Below, in pieces: positions 18,052 to 31,247 of a stretch of DNA of 64,000 nt. Position 1 is the stretch's first letter, and every line of letters starts with the position of its first letter. The stretch comes from Micrococcaceae bacterium Sec5.8. GTDB lineage: Bacteria; Actinomycetota; Actinomycetes; Actinomycetales; Micrococcaceae. A program made the position numbers and the translations under genes. The stretch lies in the NCBI GenBank assembly GCA_039636775.1, contig CP143429.1, positions 1,116,001-1,180,000 on the forward strand. Reading direction: 5' to 3'. The notes under the pieces are model-generated. The model was not told the origin of the DNA, did not search any database, and saw only the letters and a list, made by a program, of their open reading frames with translations.

Positions 18052-19741
18052 CCCGCTTCAGGGTGTCCAGGCCCACGGAGCCCATAGTGAGCGCCTTCGT
18101 GTGGAAGGCCTTGAGTTCGAACCCGGGACGGGATTCGAGTTCGGCGCGGATCTGTTCCCAGAGCCGCTGGCCCACCTTGTACGAGGGTGCCTGGCCCGGC
18201 CAGCCCAGGTACCGGGTGAATTCAAACTTCAGCTGGCCCTCGCTGATCGCCAGGTGCTGGGTGAGGAAGTCGTACCCCTTGTCCGGAGTCCAGGTGCCCG
18301 ACCCCCAACGTTCGGGCACCTCCAACTCCAGATGCACGCCGATGTCGAACACCACGCGGGCGGCCCGCATCCGCTGCATGTCCAGCATGCCCATGTGGTC
18401 CCCCGGGTCCCGGAGGTAGCCCAGTTCCTGCATGAGCTTCTCGGCGTAGAGCGCCCAGCCTTCGCCGTGCCCGGAGGTCCAGCAGACGTTCCGGCGCCAT
18501 TTGTTCAACACCTCGCGGCGGTAGGTGGCGGTGGCGATCTGCAGGTGGTGGCCGGGAACGCCCTCGTGGTAGACGGTGGTGGTCTCGGCCCAGGTGGTGA
18601 AGGTGTCCTCGCCCGGCGGTACGGACCACCACATGCGGCCCGGCCGGCTGAAGTCATCCGAGGGGCCGGTGTAATAGATGCCGCCCTCGTCGGTCGGGGC
18701 AATTTTGCACTCCAGCGTCTTCATGATGTCCGGGATGTCGAAGTGCACGCCCGCGAGGTCGGCCACGGCCTTGTCCGAGAGCTCCTGCATCCAGGTGCGG
18801 AGGGCGTCCGTGCCTTTCAACTGCCGGGCGGGGTCGCTGTTCAGGATTTCCTTGGCTTCCTCGATTGTGGCGCCGGGGCGGATCAGCCCGGCGACCCGCT
18901 CCTGCTCGGCGACCAGGCGGTCCAGCTCCTGCACACCCCAGGCGTACGTTTCCTCCAGGTCCACTGTGGCGCCCAGAAAGGAGCGGGAGGCCAGGGCGTA
19001 GCGTTCCCGGCCCACGGCGTCCTTCTCCGGCGCGACGGGGAGCAGCTCGGATTCCAGGAAACCGGCCAGCCGGGAGTAGGCCACGCGTGCGGCGGCAGCA
19101 CCGGCGTCGAGCCGGGACTGCACGTCCCCGGGCAGCGGACCGTCCGCAGTTGTGGCGTCAGCGGCGAGCTGTGCGAAGAATCCGTCGGCCGCGGCGTACC
19201 TGGTGGTCTGTTCGATGACGATCGCGACCTGGCGCGCGGCGGCAACCTTGCCGGCGTCCTTGGCGGCGCGCAGCGACACGATGTACCCGTCCAGGGCGGC
19301 GGGGACGTTGTGCGCCCGGCCGGCGATGTGGTCCCACTGCGCGGCGGTGTCCGTGGGCATGAGGTCGAAGATCGCGCGGATGTCCTGTGCCGGGGAGGCG
19401 ATATTGTTCAGGTCGGCGAGATCCCAGCCGGAATCGTGGATTTCCAGCTCCAGGCCCAGACGCTCGCGCATGGCATCCAGGGTGACGGCGTCGACGTCGT
19501 CCGCCGGTTCCAGCCCGGCGAGCGCGGCGAGGGTTTCCCGGGCAGCCACCGCGAATTCCTCGACCCCGGCGGGGGAGAAATCCTGGTATTCCCTCTCATG
19601 CCCGGGGAGGCCGAGCTCGGTGGCGAAGCTGGGGTTAAGCCGGATCAGGGTGTCCGTATAGCCATCGGCGATGGCGTCGATGGCTGTGTGCGGGCGCGCG
19701 GGACCGGTGGCGGCTGTGGCGTCAGTGGGTTCAGTAGTCAC
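18038..19741 (-). CDS. DUF885 family protein (predicted zinc metallopeptidase)
   Basis: 567 residues. The metal-site signature HEGVPGHHLQ (about 400-409) is followed by GHGEGWALYAEKLMQELG about 25 residues later, the DUF885 layout resembling gluzincin HExxH + E sites. The C-terminus is ...GLDTLKRALLG. No signal peptide is seen, so it is probably cytoplasmic. GTG at 19741 (VTTEPTDATA) was chosen; an ATG 24 codons upstream would add a very basic leader unlike the family. The activity is inferred from the family. Confidence 0.85.
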   Translation of the reverse strand: MTTEPTDATAATGPARPHTAIDAIADGYTDTLIRLNPSFATELGLPGHEREYQDFSPAGVEEFAVAARETLAALAGLEPADDVDAVTLDAMRERLGLELEIHDSGWDLADLNNIASPAQDIRAIFDLMPTDTAAQWDHIAGRAHNVPAALDGYIVSLRAAKDAGKVAAARQVAIVIEQTTRYAAADGFFAQLAADATTADGPLPGDVQSRLDAGAAAARVAYSRLAGFLESELLPVAPEKDAVGRERYALASRSFLGATVDLEETYAWGVQELDRLVAEQERVAGLIRPGATIEEAKEILNSDPARQLKGTDALRTWMQELSDKAVADLAGVHFDIPDIMKTLECKIAPTDEGGIYYTGPSDDFSRPGRMWWSVPPGEDTFTTWAETTTVYHEGVPGHHLQIATATYRREVLNKWRRNVCWTSGHGEGWALYAEKLMQELGYLRDPGDHMGMLDMQRMRAARVVFDIGVHLELEVPERWGSGTWTPDKGYDFLTQHLAISEGQLKFEFTRYLGWPGQAPSYKVGQRLWEQIRAELESRPGFELKAFHTKALTMGSVGLDTLKRALLG

Positions 19742-19829
19742 CCGGGAAACACTAGCCCGGCGCCGCCTGTTATGAAAGGGTTGCTGCACTTTTTGGCGGC
19801 GCGTCCGCGGCACCGTTACGGCAGGACGG

Positions 19830-20063
19830 TCAGCCGCGGCTGCGCTTCCAGGAGCCGGGGCCCGGCCTCGGAGCCAGTTGCAGTTGCTGCCGGCGGATCC
19901 AGTGCCGGGCGCTTGGCTTGTCCGGTGCGGCCGGGCCGCCGCTGGCCAGGGACAGCACGACGGCGGTCAGTGCCGCGAGCTCCTCCGGCGTCGGCTCGCC
20001 CTTGACCACGGCGAACAGCGGCTGCCCCTCCGCCGTCGTCGTCCCGGTCTCACCCGTGGGCAT
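19830..20063 (-). CDS. Acyl-CoA carboxylase epsilon subunit
   Basis: 77 residues. FAVVKGEPTPEELAALTAVV (about 19-38) is the conserved core of the actinobacterial AccE/PccE epsilon subunit, and a Trp-containing basic tail follows (ARHWIRRQQLQL...). Its ATG overlaps the stop of the beta subunit (TGATG), so the pair is co-translated. Epsilon subunits stabilise and stimulate the alpha-beta complex. Confidence 0.85.
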   Translation of the reverse strand: MPTGETGTTTAEGQPLFAVVKGEPTPEELAALTAVVLSLASGGPAAPDKPSARHWIRRQQLQLAPRPGPGSWKRSRG

Positions 20064-21646
20064 CACAGCGGAATGTTTCCGTGCTTCTTGGCAGGCAGGC
20101 TGGCCCGCTTGTCCCGCAGTGCGCGCAGGCCCTTGATGATCTGGACCCGGGTCTCGGACGGGGCGATGACTGCGTCCACGTAGCCAAGCTGCGCGGCCTG
20201 GTAGGGGTTGAGCAGCTCTTCCTCGTACTGCCGGATGACCTCGGCGCGCTTGGCCTCGACGTCGCCGCCGTCCGCCGCGACGGCGGCCAGCTCTCGGCGG
20301 TACAGGATGTTGACCGCGCCCTGGGCGCCCATGACGCCGATCTGCGCGGTGGGCCAGGCCAGGTTGAGGTCGGCGCCGAGTTTCTTGGAGCCCATCACGA
20401 TGTACGCTCCGCCATACGCCTTGCGGGTGATGACGGTCAGCTTCGGCACGGTGGCCTCGGCGTAGGCGTACAGCAGTTTCGCGCCGCGGCGAATGATGCC
20501 CTGGAACTCCTGGTCCTTGCCCGGCAGGAAACCCGGGACGTCCACGAGCGTGATGATGGGAACGTTGAAAGCGTCGCAGTTTCGGACAAAGCGTGCGGCC
20601 TTCTCGGAGGCGGCGATGTCCAGCGTGCCGGCGAACTGCATCGGCTGGTTGGCCACGATGCCCACGGTGTGGCCCTCCACCCGGCCGTAGCCAATCATCA
20701 CGTTGGGTGCATAAAGGGACTGCATCTCCAGGAAGTGCCCGTCGTCGACAATCTGCTCGACGACCTTGCGCATGTCGTACGGCTGGTTGGCCGAGTCCGG
20801 AATCAGTGCGTCCAGGGCGAGGTCGTCGTCGTCGAGGTCCAATCCCTGGGTGTGCTCCAGCACGGGGGCTTCGGCGAGGTTGTTGGAGGGCAGGAAGTCC
20901 AGGAGCTCCCGGACGAACTCGACGGCGTCGGTCTCGTCGGAGGCGAGGTAGGTGGAGGTTCCGGTGGTGGCGTTGTGCTGCCGGGCGCCGCCGAGTGTCT
21001 CCATGTCCACGTCCTCACCCGTGACGGTCTTGATGACGTCCGGGCCGGTGATGAACATGTGCGAGGTTTTGTCCACCATGACCACGTAGTCCGTCAGGGC
21101 GGGGGAGTAGGCAGCACCGCCGGCAGAGGGGCCCATGATGAGGGAGATCTGCGGGACGACGCCGGAGGCGTGGACGTTGTTGCGGAAGATGTCCGCGAAC
21201 ATCGCCAGCGACGCGACGCCTTCCTGGATGCGGGCGCCGCCGCCGTCGAGGATGCCCACGACCGGGCAGCCGTTGCGCAGGGCGAACTCCTGGACCTTGA
21301 CGATCTTCTCGCCGTTGACCTGGCTCAGCGACCCGCCGTACACGGAGAAGTCCTGGCTGTACACGGCCACGGGCCGGCCGTCCACCGTGCCGTAGCCGGA
21401 GACCAGGCCGTCGCCCAGCGGCTTCTTCTTCGCCATGCCGAAGGCGGAGGAGCGGTGCACGGCGAGGGCGTCGAACTCGACGAACGAGCCGGCGTCCAGC
21501 AGCAGGTCGATGCGCTCGCGGGCGGTGTTCTTGCCGCGGGCATGCTGCTTCTCGATCGCTTCCGGGCCGGAGGGCTGCTCAGCACGGGCCTGGCGGTCGC
21601 GGAAATCGGCAATCTTTCCCGCGGTCGTGGTCAGATCGTGGCTCAT
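20063..21646 (-). CDS. Acyl-CoA carboxylase beta (carboxyltransferase) subunit, PccB/AccD5 type
   Basis: 527 residues. [20 protein letters not shown] (about 38-57) is the typical N-terminal region. Two crotonase-like halves follow, with oxyanion loops GDGARIQEG-type ([10 protein letters not shown], about 138-147) and [13 protein letters not shown] (about 410-422). It transfers CO2 from biotin on the alpha subunit to acetyl- or propionyl-CoA; the choice of acyl-CoA depends on one residue in the second half and was not assigned. The ATG at 21646 is preceded by an in-frame TTG. The promoter region faces that of the SDR gene. Confidence 0.95.
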   Translation of the reverse strand: MSHDLTTTAGKIADFRDRQARAEQPSGPEAIEKQHARGKNTARERIDLLLDAGSFVEFDALAVHRSSAFGMAKKKPLGDGLVSGYGTVDGRPVAVYSQDFSVYGGSLSQVNGEKIVKVQEFALRNGCPVVGILDGGGARIQEGVASLAMFADIFRNNVHASGVVPQISLIMGPSAGGAAYSPALTDYVVMVDKTSHMFITGPDVIKTVTGEDVDMETLGGARQHNATTGTSTYLASDETDAVEFVRELLDFLPSNNLAEAPVLEHTQGLDLDDDDLALDALIPDSANQPYDMRKVVEQIVDDGHFLEMQSLYAPNVMIGYGRVEGHTVGIVANQPMQFAGTLDIAASEKAARFVRNCDAFNVPIITLVDVPGFLPGKDQEFQGIIRRGAKLLYAYAEATVPKLTVITRKAYGGAYIVMGSKKLGADLNLAWPTAQIGVMGAQGAVNILYRRELAAVAADGGDVEAKRAEVIRQYEEELLNPYQAAQLGYVDAVIAPSETRVQIIKGLRALRDKRASLPAKKHGNIPL

Positions 21647-21777
21647 CAATGTCTCCGGCTCTGTAGTTCATTACGGCTGTGTGCGGTGTCGCTGGCCTGT
21701 GCGGTGTCGCTTCAGTGGATTCCACACAAAAACATGGCCGTGCTGGCAAGTCTAGTGACGGTATTCGCCCGCACCGC

Positions 21778-21792
21778 TGTAGAAAACCTACA
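21778..21792. promoter_or_regulatory. Candidate acc operator, beta/epsilon copy
   Basis: TGTAG-AAAAC-CTACA palindrome, 132 nt upstream of the beta-subunit ATG. Read on the other strand it differs from the site at 9116-9130 at only one of 15 positions. It also lies about 100 nt upstream of the divergent SDR gene. Confidence 0.55.
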
Positions 21793-21854
21793 ATTTTCGC
21801 CCCGACTCTCCCGGGCAGCCCACCCCGGAGCGGCCCTGGACCGCGGCGTGTCGA

Positions 21855-21872
21855 TGTTACTCGCCGGTAACA
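21855..21872. promoter_or_regulatory. Candidate operator upstream of SDR gene
   Basis: Perfect inverted repeat TGTTAC-TCGCCG-GTAACA, 21 nt before the SDR start and in the shared control region with the carboxylase beta gene. The symmetry is that of a TetR-type fatty-acid regulator site; the regulator is not identified. Confidence 0.4.
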
Positions 21873-21893
21873 AGGGTCGGCTAGAGTGTCCTC

Positions 21894-22799
21894 ATGACTT
21901 TGAGCAATGATGCTTCCGGCACCGCCCCGCACTCCCCGCAGGCAGGGCCGTACCGGGCCGCCGGTACCCTCTCCGGCCGCACCATCCTTATGTCCGGGGG
22001 AAGCCGGGGCATTGGCCTCGCCATCGCCGTCCGCGCGGCGCGCGACGGCGCCAACATCGTCCTGATGGCCAAGACCGGCCAGCCGCACGCCAAGCTCGAA
22101 GGCACCGTCTACTCGGCCGCCGAACAGATCGAGGCTGCCGGCGGGCAGGCGCTGCCGCTGGTGGGCGATGTCCGCAACGACGCCGACGTCGCCGGCGCCG
22201 TGGCTGCCGCCGTCGAACGGTTCGGCGGCATTGACATTGTTATCAACAATGCCTCCGCCATCGATTTGTCCAAGACCGACGCCGTGGACATGAAGCGCTA
22301 CGACCTGATGCAGGACATCAACGTCCGCGGCACCTTCCTGCTCGCCAAGCTCGCCCTGCCCGCACTCCGCGCCTCCGAGGCCGGCCAGATCCTCACGCTG
22401 TCCCCGCCGCTGAACCTGGACCCCAAGTGGGCCGGGATGCACCTGGCCTACACCATGGCGAAATACGGCATGAGCCTGACCACCCTGGGCCTCGCCGAGG
22501 AGCTCAAGATTGACGGCATCAACGTAAACTCCCTGTGGCCGTGCACCCTGATCAACACGGCAGCCATCCGCAACATGCCCGGCGGCGACAAGATCATCCA
22601 GGGCGCCCGCGGCCCCGAGATCATGGCCGACGCGGCGCACGCCGTCCTCACCAGCAGCAACGCGATCCCCGAATCCGGCAGCTGGAGCGGCAACTTCTAC
22701 ACCGACGAACAAGTGCTTGCCGCGGCCGGCGTCACGGACTTCACCGCGTACAGCCTGGGCGCTCCGGAAGACCGGCTGATCCCTGACATCTTCCTCTGA
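21894..22799 (+). CDS. Short-chain dehydrogenase/reductase (HSDL2-like)
   Basis: 301 residues of classical SDR fold with an N-terminal extension. Cofactor motif SGGSRGIGLAIA (about 34-45), NNAS at about 116-119, and catalytic Tyr/Lys in YTMAKYGMS (about 185-193). The active-site Ser is replaced by Pro in LSPPLNL, as is usual in the HSDL2 group. The C-terminal region (WSGNFYTDEQVL) also fits HSDL2-like proteins, which are linked to lipid metabolism. It is divergent from the carboxylase genes, consistent with shared lipid-related control. Confidence 0.85.
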   Translation: MTLSNDASGTAPHSPQAGPYRAAGTLSGRTILMSGGSRGIGLAIAVRAARDGANIVLMAKTGQPHAKLEGTVYSAAEQIEAAGGQALPLVGDVRNDADVAGAVAAAVERFGGIDIVINNASAIDLSKTDAVDMKRYDLMQDINVRGTFLLAKLALPALRASEAGQILTLSPPLNLDPKWAGMHLAYTMAKYGMSLTTLGLAEELKIDGINVNSLWPCTLINTAAIRNMPGGDKIIQGARGPEIMADAAHAVLTSSNAIPESGSWSGNFYTDEQVLAAAGVTDFTAYSLGAPEDRLIPDIFL

Positions 22800-22985
22800 G
22801 TTCCCTGCGGCCTTCCTTGGTCCGGCCAACAGCCGGGACCGCCGAAACTCCCCACTATTGCGGGTTCGACGCCGGGAATCTGCGGGGTGGGCGACCAACG
22901 CGCCGGTGGCGGCGTTCAGAAGCAGGGACCTTCCTTCGGGCCGGTGCCGAAGCCGCCCGCCCGGTAACTCGGTAGGATTCTAAGC

Positions 22986-23909
22986 ATGGAAGCCGCGCAG
23001 GAAGCCCCGGACCGTCCGCCTTTGGATGTGAGCGCCCTCAGCGATGGGGCGTTCCTTTCCGCCAACGGCATTCCGCAGCTCACGGTGGTGGACACCACCG
23101 GATCCACCAACGCGGACCTGCTGCGGGGCGCCACCGAGGATCCCACAGCGTTTCCGGACCTCACCGTGCTGACCGCTGAACACCAGAGCGCCGCCCGCGG
23201 CCGCCTGGACCGCCGGTGGGAGGCGCCGGCCCGCAGCTCCATCTCCGTCTCGCTGGTGCTGCGCCCGGTCAACGCCGACGGACGCCCGTTGCCCACCCAG
23301 ACCTACTCGTGGCTCTCGCTGCTGTCCGCGCTGGCCCTGCGTGAGGCGCTGCTGGACACGGCCGGGCTGCCGGCAGAGCTCAAATGGCCCAACGACGTCC
23401 TGGTCCGGGGCAAGAAGATCGCCGGCATCCTCGCCCAGCTCGGACCCATGTCCGGCGGCGCGGTGCCGCCCGTGGTGCTCGGCACCGGTCTGAACGTCAC
23501 CCTCACCGAAGCGGAACTTCCGGTGCCCACGGCCACCTCCGTCCTGCTCGAACACCCGGTCACGGTGGACCGCACCGAGCTGCTCAAGAGCTACCTGTCC
23601 CGGTTCGCCACGCTGTACCGCAGCTTCTGCAACGCCGACGGCGATCCCACGGCCGGGCTGGCCGGCGGCGCCTCACTGCACAACCGGGCCGAACACCTGA
23701 TGACCACCCTGGGCAAACAAGTCCGCGCCCAGCTCCCCGGCGATTCGGAAATCATCGGCCACGCCACCCGCCTGGATGATTACGGCTCCCTGCTGGTGGT
23801 GGACTCCGGCGGCCACGAGCACGTGGTGACCGCCGGCGACGTCGTGCACCTGCGGCCCTGGACACCGCCGGGCGAGGGAAGCGCCGGCGCCGAAAGCGGC
23901 TATGCGTAA
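22986..23909 (+). CDS. birA: Biotin--[acetyl-CoA-carboxylase] ligase
   Basis: 307 residues. Catalytic-domain motifs: TTGSTNADLL (about 38-47), the biotin loop equivalent SAARGRLDRRW (about 68-78; GRGRxGR in E. coli) and KWPNDVLVRGKKIAGIL (about 131-147). No N-terminal DNA-binding domain is present, so it is a ligase and not a BirA repressor. It would biotinylate the carboxylase alpha subunit encoded at 7-9 kb. Its end overlaps the next gene by 8 nt. Confidence 0.9.
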   Translation: MEAAQEAPDRPPLDVSALSDGAFLSANGIPQLTVVDTTGSTNADLLRGATEDPTAFPDLTVLTAEHQSAARGRLDRRWEAPARSSISVSLVLRPVNADGRPLPTQTYSWLSLLSALALREALLDTAGLPAELKWPNDVLVRGKKIAGILAQLGPMSGGAVPPVVLGTGLNVTLTEAELPVPTATSVLLEHPVTVDRTELLKSYLSRFATLYRSFCNADGDPTAGLAGGASLHNRAEHLMTTLGKQVRAQLPGDSEIIGHATRLDDYGSLLVVDSGGHEHVVTAGDVVHLRPWTPPGEGSAGAESGYA

Positions 23910-24507
23910 GGAGCTCCTTCCGGGCGAACAAGTGATTGTGGTGACCCGGCCGCAGCCAAGGACCCTGATTTTTCCGGCGCTGCTGTTCATCCTTGTTCCT
24001 GCCCTCGCCGCCTTTTGTTGCGCCTGGATCATCAAAGGCGGAGCGGCCAAGCTCGCCCCGATGATCCTCAAGGAAACCAAGGAATCGACGCCGTGGCTGA
24101 TCGGGATGTGCGTGGCGTTCGCTGCCTGGGTGCTGCTGGGGTACTGCCTGCCGCGGGCCATGACCTGGCATGCCACCAGATACACGCTCACCAGCCGGCG
24201 GCTTGTCGCCCGCTACGGCATGCTCAGGCGACGGGACCAGCAGGTATTCCTGGCGACGGTTCGTCATGTGGTCATCCACCAGTCGTTGCTCCAACGCGTA
24301 TTGCGTTCCGGGAATATATCCTTGGAAACCGGGCACCCCGCCAGCATGGTGGTTCCCGACGTCCCGGAGGTCGCGATGTTCCGGAGTTTTGTCCTCGACG
24401 CCATCAGCGATCTCCCGCAGGAGGTCCAGTGGCCCGGAGACATGATGGACAACCCTGACGCGGCGTGGCCGTGGGAAACGAGAGAAGGTGGAAGGGATGG
24501 GCGCTGA
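23902..24507 (+). CDS. Membrane protein with bacterial PH (bPH2) domain
   Basis: 201 residues. Two membrane helices (about 20-42 and 65-86) precede a bPH2 domain opening with TWHATRYTLTSRRLVARYG (about 90-108) and containing QVFLATVRHVVIHQS. Such proteins are membrane-anchored with unknown ligand. It overlaps birA upstream by 8 nt and the cyclase ATG downstream by 11 nt, so the three form a coupled unit. Confidence 0.85.
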   Translation: MRKELLPGEQVIVVTRPQPRTLIFPALLFILVPALAAFCCAWIIKGGAAKLAPMILKETKESTPWLIGMCVAFAAWVLLGYCLPRAMTWHATRYTLTSRRLVARYGMLRRRDQQVFLATVRHVVIHQSLLQRVLRSGNISLETGHPASMVVPDVPEVAMFRSFVLDAISDLPQEVQWPGDMMDNPDAAWPWETREGGRDGR

Positions 24508-25807
24508 AAACGTCAACCGGGAAACGGGACTGCTGGCCGAAGAGCCGTCGCACATTTCCGATGCCCTGGTCGAGTCGGCGAGCCTTGAGGCCGCCGTCCT
24601 CGATTCCGTAACAGGCAGCCTCAGCGACGGCGCCGCCGAGTCCGCCGGGGACGCGGGCGCACCGCCGTCCCTGTCCGGCCCCGGGGAACCCGAGGACCGT
24701 GATAAGTCCCGCGAACCCCGCGGCCCGGCAGCACCCGACGCCGTTTCGCCGCCCACCGGCACCATGTCGGCTGAACGCATCGCGTTGAAAGCCCTGGAAC
24801 AACGGCTGCTCGGTGGCGAACGCAAACTGCGGCGCCGTGAAGTCGCCTCCGGCGCCGGGCTGTCCCTGCTCTCCGCCCGGAAACTCTGGCGCGCCCTCGG
24901 CTTTCCGAACATCGGGGACGAGGATGTTGCCTTCACCGAACGCGACCAGTCGGCGCTGAACACCATCGTGGACCTGGTCCGCGCCGGCAAACTCACCGAG
25001 GAAGCCGCCATTTCCGTCACCCGCGCGATCGGGCAGATGACCGACCGCATGGTGGTCTGGCAGGTCGAGGCCCTGGTGGAGGACATGGTCCACCAGCAGG
25101 GTGTCTCGGATGCGGTTGCCCGCAAGCGCCTGGTCAACGAGTTGCCCTCCCTCGTGGACGCGCTCGAGGACATGCTGGTCTATTCCTGGCGCCGCCAGCT
25201 TAACGCCGGAGTCCAGCGCCTGGCCGTCCGGGCCGAGGCCGGGCTGGCTTCCAGCGAGGAGGGCCGCGAGGGCGACGAGGACGATGCACCGCTGCCGCTG
25301 GCCCGCGCGGTGGGCTTCGCGGACCTGGTTTCCTACACCAGCCTGTCCCGCCGCATGAACGAAAAGACGCTCGCCCAACTGGTGCAGCGCTTCGAGAACA
25401 AGTGCGCCGAAATCATCTCGGTGGGCGGGGGGCGCCTCGTCAAGACGGTGGGCGATGAAGTGCTCTACATCGCGGAAACCCCTGCGGCCGGGGCCGAAAT
25501 TTCCCTTGCCCTCTGCCATGCCTTCACCGAGGATGAAATCCTGCCCGAGGCACGCGTCGCCATGGTCTGGGGCCGCATCCTCTCCCGGCTCGGCGACATC
25601 TACGGACCTACCGTCAACCTGGCCGCCCGGCTCACCGCCCTCGCCGATCCCGGGACCGTCCTGGTGGACTCCATGACCGCTGCCGCGTTGGAAGACGACG
25701 AACGGTTCGTCCTCCGGCCACGGCCGGCCGAGGACGTCCGCGGGTTCGGCGAAATCCACCCGGTCCAACTCCTGCGCGGCAGCGGCCACGGTCTCGTCCT
25801 GGATTAG
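24497..25807 (+). CDS. Class III adenylate/guanylate cyclase with N-terminal regulatory domain
   Basis: 436 residues. An acidic, Pro/Glu-rich tail (about 1-90) is followed by a helical domain (about 95-250) that resembles the autoinhibitory domain of mycobacterial Rv1264. The catalytic domain (about 270-430) has GFADLVSY with metal Asp about 276, KTVGDEVLY with Lys about 316 and second Asp about 320, and GPTVNLAARL with the transition-state Asn/Arg. All catalytic residues are present, so it should be active as a homodimer. ATG at 24497 has GGAAGG just upstream. Product (cAMP) is inferred from the family. Confidence 0.85.
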   Translation: MGAENVNRETGLLAEEPSHISDALVESASLEAAVLDSVTGSLSDGAAESAGDAGAPPSLSGPGEPEDRDKSREPRGPAAPDAVSPPTGTMSAERIALKALEQRLLGGERKLRRREVASGAGLSLLSARKLWRALGFPNIGDEDVAFTERDQSALNTIVDLVRAGKLTEEAAISVTRAIGQMTDRMVVWQVEALVEDMVHQQGVSDAVARKRLVNELPSLVDALEDMLVYSWRRQLNAGVQRLAVRAEAGLASSEEGREGDEDDAPLPLARAVGFADLVSYTSLSRRMNEKTLAQLVQRFENKCAEIISVGGGRLVKTVGDEVLYIAETPAAGAEISLALCHAFTEDEILPEARVAMVWGRILSRLGDIYGPTVNLAARLTALADPGTVLVDSMTAAALEDDERFVLRPRPAEDVRGFGEIHPVQLLRGSGHGLVLD

Positions 25808-25963
25808 CGGGTCCGCCGGCCCGCGCATCCTGCGGACCGCCGTTGAGCAGCTGCGCAGGCGGGAACGAAACACCGCCCGGTCCTTCCCCCTGCCGCGCCG
25901 ATCCCCGGTAGTATCCCGGTAATGACGAGCCCAGCCCGGGCAGCGTCCAAGGGGGAGATTCCA

Positions 25964-26052
25964 ATGCCGGACACGCTTGACCTGGCGCCCGCCCGCGTCC
26001 GACCAGATTCCACCGTCCACTTCGGGGAACGCCCCTTCTACCTAGGACAGGC

Positions 26053-26056
<4 letters not shown>
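25964..26056 (+). CDS. Small ORF (30 aa) translationally coupled to PP2C gene
   Basis: MPDTLDLAPARVRPDSTVHF... (30 residues) is preceded by a very strong ribosome site, AGGGGGAG, 6 nt before the ATG. Its TGA overlaps the PP2C ATG (ATGA). The frame also has an ATG at 25922, giving 44 residues. It may be a leader ORF that feeds ribosomes to the phosphatase gene or a real microprotein; the PP2C start itself has only a weak site. Confidence 0.45.
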
Positions 26057-30018
<3,962 letters not shown>

Positions 30019-30108
30019 CCGGCTGCGGCAGACGCTGTTTTGATAGTTCAATCACAGAAAACCGGTGTCCGGGGACCGGAGTGGCGCACCCGCCCGTAGC
30101 ATGGACAC

Positions 30109-30645
30109 GTGCATTCCCAGATCCTCATCCGTTCCGCGGTTCCCGCCGACTACGACGCCATCGCGCGCATCACCACAGATGCCTACTTGGCCGCAGGCTA
30201 TTTCGAGAGCGCAGACCACCCGTACATGCGCCAAATCCAGGACGTCTCCCGGCGGGCCGCTCACGCCACCATCTGGGTAGCCGAACGCGCCGGGCGCGTT
30301 GTGGGCTCCGTGACGCTGGCCGTCGCCGGCGAACCCTACGCGGACATTGCCCTGAGCGATGAGCTGGAATTCCGGATGCTCGTGGTGGACCCCGCCGTCC
30401 AGCGCAGCGGGGCGGGCAAGGCCATGGTCCACGCCATCCTCGACCATGCCCGGGTGTTGCCGGGAATCAACGCCGTGGCCCTGACCACCGGCCTGACCTG
30501 GGAAAGCGCCCATGGGCTGTACCTCAAAACCGGTTTCCAACGGGCACCGGATCGCGACTGGATCGTGCCGGACACGGACATCAAGTTGCTCGTCTACCGC
30601 CAGGAGCTCGCAGGCGGAACGGCAAGTGCCGGGGAGGGCCGCTGA
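30109..30645 (+). CDS. GNAT-family N-acetyltransferase
   Basis: 178 residues with the GNAT fold. The acetyl-CoA pyrophosphate loop is in VVDPAVQRSGAGKAM (about 88-102), with RMLVV just before as beta 4, and LYLKTGFQR (about 138-146) near the end. Acceptor unknown. The GTG start has only a weak ribosome site. It stands 90 nt from the IMPase-like gene. Confidence 0.85.
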   Translation: MHSQILIRSAVPADYDAIARITTDAYLAAGYFESADHPYMRQIQDVSRRAAHATIWVAERAGRVVGSVTLAVAGEPYADIALSDELEFRMLVVDPAVQRSGAGKAMVHAILDHARVLPGINAVALTTGLTWESAHGLYLKTGFQRAPDRDWIVPDTDIKLLVYRQELAGGTASAGEGR

Positions 30646-30707
30646 TGCGTTGGGGTAGGGTTTGGGTTCATCGAAGCATGTTGGCGCGCACGTAATCTGG
30701 AGGAACC

Positions 30708-31229
30708 ATGGCAGCGCACATCCCCGATTCACTCGACGGGAAGCTCCTCGGCCTCTACCTTTCGGACCACCTGACCGGCTCCACCGCCGGCGTATCCCGG
30801 ATCCAGCGCATGGCGGCGGCCTTTGCCGACACCCCGGTGTCGGCCGACATTTCCCGCGTCAGCGAGGAGATCACCCGGGAGCGGGCCGAGCTTCGCGCCC
30901 TGATCCGCCAGTTGGGCCTGCGGCAGCGGCCGCACCGCCAGGCGGCTGCGTGGGTGGCCGAGCACGTCGGCCGGCTCAAGCTCAACGGGCGCATCGTGCG
31001 CCGGTCCCCGATGACCATGGTGCTGGAGGCGGAGTTGATGCGCGCAGCGGTGCTGGGTAAGCTCGGCGGCTGGCAGACCCTGACGGAACTGGCACCCGAG
31101 CTGGGGCTGGACCCCGCCCAGTTCACCGCGCTCGCGGACGACGCCCGGTCCCAGATTGAGGCCCTCAGCCGCGTTCACGAGCACGCCCGCAGCAACGCCT
31201 TCCGCAAGAGCGGGGATATCAGCAACTGA
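30708..31229 (+). CDS. Hypothetical helical protein
   Basis: 173 residues, almost all predicted helix, with no membrane segment. It resembles actinobacterial proteins of unknown function with the MTMVLEAELMRAAVLGK core (about 104-120). GGAGG lies 4 nt before the ATG. Converges on the response-regulator gene with 18 nt between stops. Confidence 0.8.
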   Translation: MAAHIPDSLDGKLLGLYLSDHLTGSTAGVSRIQRMAAAFADTPVSADISRVSEEITRERAELRALIRQLGLRQRPHRQAAAWVAEHVGRLKLNGRIVRRSPMTMVLEAELMRAAVLGKLGGWQTLTELAPELGLDPAQFTALADDARSQIEALSRVHEHARSNAFRKSGDISN

Positions 31230-31247
31230 CAGCGTTGCCGGGCCGCA

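Noticed and set aside
19742..19813. Longer start for the DUF885 gene
   Set aside because: Adds a very Arg-rich leader unlike relatives; GTG at 19741 is more plausible.
18101..21910. Two 600-codon plus-strand frames opposite DUF885 and carboxylase beta
   Set aside because: Shadow frames of two firm genes with conserved catalytic motifs on the other strand.
25809..25850. Weak 7-bp stem after the cyclase gene
   Set aside because: Short, long-looped, no T tract; too weak to call a terminator.
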